Of a stretch of DNA of 9,342 bases, positions 6,426 through 9,342 are shown piece after piece. The stretch is from JBEIUL01 sp044356865 (GTDB lineage: Bacteria > Planctomycetota > Phycisphaerae > Phycisphaerales > SM1A02). The stretch lies in the NCBI GenBank assembly GCA_044356865.1, contig JBIKVN010000120.1:1-9342 (forward strand). The letters run 5' to 3'. The stretch's first letter is position 1. Every line of letters begins with the position of its first letter. Under the pieces are notes generated by a model, which saw only the letters and a program-made list of their open reading frames with translations, was not told the DNA's origin and did no database searches. The position numbers and the translations under genes were made by a program.

Positions 6426-7322
6426 TCAGCGTCCGAGGATCTCGCGACGCAGGCCCGCCAAGGCCGTAAGTTCTGCGTCGCTCATGACATACGGATGCTC
6501 GCCCAGCTCGCCGTTTGCGACGCGGTCGCGCCAGAGCCGACCGAGGTGCAAGAGCTGCGGTCCGAGCTCAACCAGCGGCCGGGCGAACGAGGGCTGCCAA
6601 TGCGTGAGCCCGAGCAGGTCGTGCGTGACCACGATCTGCCCATGGCAGGCGGGCCCGGCGCCGCAGCCGATCACGGGGATCTTGACGCTTGCGACGATGA
6701 GTTCGGTGACTTCCTGCGGCGCGGCCTCGACGAGCAGCATCACCGCCCCCGCCTCCTCCATGGCCTTCGCGTCATCGACAAGCTTGCGGGCCGCCTCGGC
6801 GGTCTTGCCCGCTGCGTAGTAGCCGCCGTGGAGCCGGGCGTGCTGCGGCCGGCTGCCGATATGGGCGACGACGGGAATGCCGGCCCGGGCCAGCTTCCGC
6901 ACCAGCCCCGCGAACGACGCGTCGACCTCGAGCTTCACGCAGTCGGCCTGACCCTCGGTCATGAAACGCCCCGCGTTCCGCACGCCCTCCGCCTCGTCGG
7001 CGTGGTAACTCAGGAACGGCATGTCGCCCATCACCAGGCACTTCGGGGCCCCCCGCTTCACCGCGGCGGTCAGCGTGACGAGAAAGTCGAGCGGACAATG
7101 GATCGTCGCCGGATACCCGAGGATCACCTCGGCCGCGGTGTCGCCGACCAGCAGCACCGGCACGCCGGCCCGCTCGAGCCAGCGGGCGGTGGTCGCGTCG
7201 TAGCAGGTCAGGCACGCGAAGCGCACGCCGTCGCGGACCATCTTCTGGAGGGTGCGGATGGTGACCGGGGCGACGAGGCCGTCGCCGGTGGTCGCGGAGG
7301 ATTCGGTCATTCCCTCAGGCAT
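6426..7322 (-). CDS. panB: 3-methyl-2-oxobutanoate hydroxymethyltransferase (ketopantoate hydroxymethyltransferase) PanB
   Basis: The 298-residue enzyme catalyses the first committed step of pantothenate synthesis: 2-oxoisovalerate plus methylenetetrahydrofolate gives ketopantoate. It is a Mg-dependent TIM-barrel. Conserved positions are visible: LTCYD (38-42), metal ligands Asp61 in LVGDT, Asp100 in VMGDMPF and Glu132 in VKLEV, His154 in AHIGSRPQ, GGY at 166-168, catalytic Glu199 in LLVEAAP, then IGCGAG and HGQIVVTHD. Several positions differ from the E. coli protein (LTCYD for LTAYD, VGDT for VGDS), but no catalytic residue is lost. Length matches bacterial PanB plus a short N-terminal extension. 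The start may be ATG 7322 or ATG 7310; 7322 follows a TAGCAT box by 9 nt without a Shine-Dalgarno, while GAGGGA before 7310 is too close to the start for a good site. It lies 36 bp after the MBL-fold gene. Confidence 0.95.
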   Translation of the reverse strand: MPEGMTESSATTGDGLVAPVTIRTLQKMVRDGVRFACLTCYDATTARWLERAGVPVLLVGDTAAEVILGYPATIHCPLDFLVTLTAAVKRGAPKCLVMGDMPFLSYHADEAEGVRNAGRFMTEGQADCVKLEVDASFAGLVRKLARAGIPVVAHIGSRPQHARLHGGYYAAGKTAEAARKLVDDAKAMEEAGAVMLLVEAAPQEVTELIVASVKIPVIGCGAGPACHGQIVVTHDLLGLTHWQPSFARPLVELGPQLLHLGRLWRDRVANGELGEHPYVMSDAELTALAGLRREILGR

Positions 7323-7331
7323 GGGACCGGG

Positions 7332-7337
7332 ATGCTA
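7332..7337 (-). promoter_or_regulatory. Candidate -10 box (TAGCAT) for panB
   Basis: TAGCAT on the minus strand matches TATAAT at 4 of 6 positions and ends 9 nt before ATG 7322, with no Shine-Dalgarno between. It resembles the arrangement before the PTPS-family and ABC ATPase genes. It is the weakest of the three matches. Confidence 0.22.
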
Positions 7338-7341
7338 GCGG

Positions 7342-7356
7342 GCCGGCGAAACCGGC
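7342..7356. repeat. Short hairpin between the MBL-fold gene and panB
   Basis: GCCGG (7342-7346) and CCGGC (7352-7356) form a 5-bp stem with the loop CGAAA, starting 2 nt beyond the MBL-fold stop on the minus strand. It could act as a weak terminator or be incidental in GC-rich DNA. There is no U-tract. Confidence 0.2.
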
Positions 7357-7358
7357 GG

Positions 7359-8048
7359 TCAGAAGAGCTGCCGAGTCAGGTTCGGGATCACGTTATCGCG
7401 ACCCGCCACGATCATGTCGGCGATCTCGATCGCCTCCCCGAACGACGCCCGAGCCTTCTCGAGGTCGTGGCACGGGGCCAGCACCTGTCCCTGCTCGAGA
7501 TGCTCCTGCGTAGCGACCGCGTCGCCGGCCACGAGCACCGTGAGGCGGTTCATCGGAAGCAAGAGCCCAGTCAGGCCCGGGTGCACGCCGTGCAGCGGGA
7601 AGAGGTCGACGCCCTCGGCGACCTCGTCCTCGGCGGCCTGGCAGCGCTCGAGGATGGCGACCTCGTGGCCGAGGGCCTTTTCGACCTCGTCGTCGCCCTG
7701 GTCGTGGGCTTCCTTCAGGCGGCCGATCAGGTGCACGCCGACCGCCTCGCGCTCGGCGTTCGAGACGAGCCAAGTCGCCTTGTCGAAGGCGAGCAGGCCG
7801 CGGCGATGCAGCGGATGGAAGCAGGTCAGGAAGACATGGGTGATGTCCTTCGCCTCGAGCCCCGCCCGCTCGGCGAGCCGCGGGAGCAAGAGCGGCCCCG
7901 GCAGCGACGGGTCGACGAGGATGCGGGTCTTGCCGCTGGTGATGAGCGTGGTCGTGGCGTGGGCGGGCCGCACCTCGCCCCGCTCGCCGCGCAGCGGATG
8001 GGCGGCAAGGGCCCCGATCGAGATCACGCGGAAGTCGGTTCCGGCCAT
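7359..8048 (-). CDS. Metallo-beta-lactamase-fold protein with degenerate metal site
   Basis: The 229-residue product follows the MBL-fold layout: a beta-rich N-terminus ending in ILVDPSLPG (43-51), the loop after ITHVFLT, a central LHGVHPGLTG segment (152-161), VLVAGDAV (171-178), then EHLEQGQV and a final MIVAGRDNVI (212-221). The canonical HxHxDH reads C76-F-H78-P-L80-H81, so the first His and the Asp are replaced. The His of the usual TPGHTPG segment is shifted or lost (GVHPG), and the final GHD His is Arg217. His78, His81 and Asp176 remain. A normal dinuclear zinc site is therefore unlikely; it may be a variant hydrolase or a non-catalytic protein. The start is supported by GAGG (8061-8058) 9 nt before ATG 8048, overlapping the coaD TGA. 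It sits between coaD and panB, so a role near CoA or acyl metabolism is possible but not shown. Confidence 0.85.
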   Translation of the reverse strand: MAGTDFRVISIGALAAHPLRGERGEVRPAHATTTLITSGKTRILVDPSLPGPLLLPRLAERAGLEAKDITHVFLTCFHPLHRRGLLAFDKATWLVSNAEREAVGVHLIGRLKEAHDQGDDEVEKALGHEVAILERCQAAEDEVAEGVDLFPLHGVHPGLTGLLLPMNRLTVLVAGDAVATQEHLEQGQVLAPCHDLEKARASFGEAIEIADMIVAGRDNVIPNLTRQLF

Positions 8049-8059
8049 GGGTTCGTTCC

Positions 8060-8617
8060 TCACTCGGCAAGCTGGTCGTGGGCGAGCCGGCCGAGCGGGT
8101 CGTTCGGGTCGAGCCGCTTCGCCCGCAAGGCCTCGACGACCGACGGCGGGACCAGCGTCGCCAGCTTCTCGAGCGAGCCCCCGAGGGCCGCGATCTGCTG
8201 GATGAGGCTCGAGGAGGTGTAGGCGTACGCCTCGCCGGTGACGATGAAGGCGGTCTCGATGCCGGCGACCTGGCGGTTGGTGATCGCGAGCTGGCACTCG
8301 CCCGCGAGGTCGGTGATGTTCCGGATGCCGCGGATGATCGCGCACGCCCCGACCTTCTGGGCGTAGTCGACGGTCAGGCCCGAGTACGCCTCGACGCGGA
8401 CCGGGGCGAAACCGGGCTCGCGCCGCACGAGGTCGGCGACCAGCTCGCGGGCGAGGCGCAGGCGCTCCTCGATCGGGAAAAGCGGGGTCTTGCTCGGGTT
8501 CCGGCCGATCGCGAGGATCACCTCGTCGAAGAGCCGCCGGCTGCGGCCGAGGACATCGAGATGCCCGTAGGTGATCGGGTCGAACGATCCGGTGTAGATG
8601 GCGAGGTGGCGGGCCAC
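8060..8617 (-). CDS. coaD: Phosphopantetheine adenylyltransferase CoaD
   Basis: The 185-residue enzyme transfers AMP from ATP to 4'-phosphopantetheine, giving dephospho-CoA, the fourth step from pantothenate to CoA. The nucleotidyltransferase signature YTGSFDPITYGHLD (8-21) includes His19 of the TxGH motif. RGIRNITD (96-103) and TSSSLIQQIA (134-143) match the family's RGLRxxxD and ISSTxVR-like segments; the latter ends in Gln rather than the usual Arg/Lys. The family is normally about 160 residues; the extra residues lie mostly at the C-terminus (after 160). The start is GTG at 8617, 6 nt after the stop of the FabZ-like gene; the conserved motif begins eight residues in, so no other start fits. 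No clear Shine-Dalgarno is visible. The MBL-fold gene begins 11 nt after its stop. It is predicted to be cytoplasmic and co-transcribed with its neighbours. Confidence 0.95.
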   Translation of the reverse strand: MARHLAIYTGSFDPITYGHLDVLGRSRRLFDEVILAIGRNPSKTPLFPIEERLRLARELVADLVRREPGFAPVRVEAYSGLTVDYAQKVGACAIIRGIRNITDLAGECQLAITNRQVAGIETAFIVTGEAYAYTSSSLIQQIAALGGSLEKLATLVPPSVVEALRAKRLDPNDPLGRLAHDQLAE

Positions 8618-8623
8618 GGGATG

Positions 8624-9139
8624 TCAGCTCACAAGGCCCGCGAGGCCGGCCGAACGCAGGATCGTGCGGAAATTCTCGGAGAAGACGAAGTTCTCCTCGG
8701 GGAACTCGAGGCCCTGCAGGTTGTTGTCGAGGTGGCTGAACATGAGCTCGACGACGCCGATTTCCTTCCAGGTTCCCGTCCGGTGGTCGAGCCGCTCGAT
8801 CGTGCCGCGGGTCGCGGCTCCGGCGTCGTCGATGCGCTCGAGCGTCGCGTCGTAGCGGACGGTGTGACCCGGCAGGACGTCGTCGGTGAAGGTGGCCGAG
8901 GCGACCTTCGCCAGCACCACCTTCTCGCGGAAGCCGTGCACGCTGCCGACGAGGATCCCCGCGGTCTGGGCCATCCCCTCGAGCAGGAGGCACGACGGCA
9001 TCACCGGGGCTGCCGGCAGCTCGCCCTCGGCCCGGAAGTGGTCGTGCAGGTGCTCTTCCGCGAGCGAGACGTTCTTGATCGCGACCATCCGCGCCCTCGG
9101 CTCGAAGGCGACGATGGAATCGATCCACATCCAGCGCAT
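8624..9139 (-). CDS. FabZ/FabA-like beta-hydroxyacyl-ACP dehydratase family protein (hotdog fold)
   Basis: This 171-residue hotdog-fold protein has the dehydratase pattern around the active site: His34 in LHDHF and Glu54 in LLLEGMAQTAG, matching the catalytic His and Glu of FabZ. Such enzymes remove water from 3-hydroxyacyl-ACP in fatty acid synthesis. The usual HFPGxPxMPG loop is expanded to HFRAEGELPAAPVMPS (34-49), with the first Pro-Gly and the final Gly lost. A C-terminal tail of about 35 residues lies beyond the normal core. GAGG (9149-9146) overlaps the stop of the upstream acyl carrier protein gene and lies 6 nt before ATG 9139, which supports this start. Direct coupling to an acyl carrier protein fits a substrate carried on that partner. 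It may be a specialised paralogue rather than the housekeeping FabZ; the exact substrate is not known. Confidence 0.85.
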   Translation of the reverse strand: MRWMWIDSIVAFEPRARMVAIKNVSLAEEHLHDHFRAEGELPAAPVMPSCLLLEGMAQTAGILVGSVHGFREKVVLAKVASATFTDDVLPGHTVRYDATLERIDDAGAATRGTIERLDHRTGTWKEIGVVELMFSHLDNNLQGLEFPEENFVFSENFRTILRSAGLAGLVS

Positions 9140-9147
9140 GACGGACC

Positions 9148-9342
9148 TCAGTGGGCGAGCTTGCGCTCGACGAAGTCGACGAGGCTCGTGACCGTGAAGA
9201 GCTCGCTGAGCCTGGTGACCTGCGGGTCCTGCTCGAACGAGCCGAGGGTGATGTGCGGCATCCGCTCCTTGAGGAGGGCGAGGCCCTTCGCGGTGACCTT
9301 CCCGCCCTCGACGAGGCTCGGGTCGGTCATGAGGTTCTCGGG
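9148..9342 (-). CDS. Acyl carrier protein, C-terminal part (cut by the window edge)
   Basis: The frame is open from the right edge to TGA at 9150-9148. The last residues, LFTVTSLVDFVERKLAH, resemble helix 4 of acyl carrier proteins (for example a TVxxxxxYI-type ending). Before it is PENLMTDPSLVEGGKVTAKG followed by LALLKERMPHI, a segment absent from ordinary 77-residue ACPs but, as I recall, present in longer planctomycete phosphopantetheine-binding proteins. The Ser that carries the 4'-phosphopantetheine arm would lie outside the window, so the assignment rests on the C-terminus and on the coupled FabZ-like gene. An ATG at 9330 is internal to the frame and is probably not the real start. Confidence 0.6.
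   Translation of the reverse strand, partial: PENLMTDPSLVEGGKVTAKGLALLKERMPHITLGSFEQDPQVTRLSELFTVTSLVDFVERKLAH

Noticed and set aside
490..7356. A 14-nt sequence (gccggtttcgccgg) shared by the 421-552 spacer (490-503, plus) and the MBL/panB spacer (7356-7343, minus), in the same orientation to the downstream gene
   Set aside because: A 12-nt version also occurs inside the protease coding sequence near 6149-6160, and a chance match of this length is not unlikely in GC-rich DNA of this size. It was not reported as a regulatory repeat.
6384..8222. A 612-codon plus-strand open frame opposite panB and the MBL-fold gene
   Set aside because: It has low-complexity composition and no recognisable motif, and it lies antisense to two genes with clear family signatures.
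1..9342. Mobile elements, CRISPR, tRNA/rRNA genes, toxin-antitoxin or defence genes
   Set aside because: No transposase, integrase, direct-repeat array, cloverleaf or restriction/nuclease motif is seen. Gene content is housekeeping and envelope functions with uniform base composition.

Overview
The window is GC-rich DNA (about 70 % by eye) and almost entirely coding. It shows eleven protein genes plus the first few codons of another, and no RNA genes, CRISPR arrays or insertion sequences. Several features suggest a bacterium of the Planctomycetota. The last gene encodes an acyl carrier protein C-terminus with a long extra segment, directly followed by a FabZ-like protein with an expanded active-site loop. 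The sugar phosphomutase has a GGEGNGG loop and belongs to the archaeal/planctomycete GlmM type. A small membrane protein contains a DUF1559-like 'YAGVHGCFP' stretch. This assignment rests on remembered family resemblance, not on a search.

Layout. Positions 1-420 (minus) hold a QueD/PTPS-family protein whose stop overlaps the start of a further gene that runs off the left edge. A 132-bp divergent spacer separates it from the only plus-strand gene, a phosphoglucosamine/phosphomannomutase (553-1935). That gene converges, with a 7-bp gap, on a tightly packed minus-strand run (6207 down to 1943): HtrA-type serine protease, peptide-type ABC ATPase, pilin-like membrane protein, ThyX and a small lipoprotein. 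Two junctions in this run are 4-bp GTGA overlaps. A 218-bp spacer (6208-6425) with two hairpins, one having perfect 12-bp arms, separates it from a second minus-strand run (from the right edge down to 6426): acyl carrier protein, FabZ-like dehydratase, CoaD, a metallo-beta-lactamase-fold protein and PanB.

The right-hand run makes biochemical sense. PanB starts pantothenate synthesis, CoaD makes dephospho-CoA, CoA donates the 4'-phosphopantetheine arm of acyl carrier protein, and the FabZ-like protein acts on substrates carried by acyl carrier protein. The left run mixes envelope proteins (protease, membrane protein, lipoprotein) with ThyX and an ABC ATPase that has no partner subunits in view.

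I found no convincing new defence, mobile or RNA-guided system. The points most worth a second look are the altered active sites of the PTPS-family and MBL-fold proteins, the long inverted repeat upstream of the protease, and -10-like boxes sitting 8-9 nt before three start codons that lack Shine-Dalgarno sequences.
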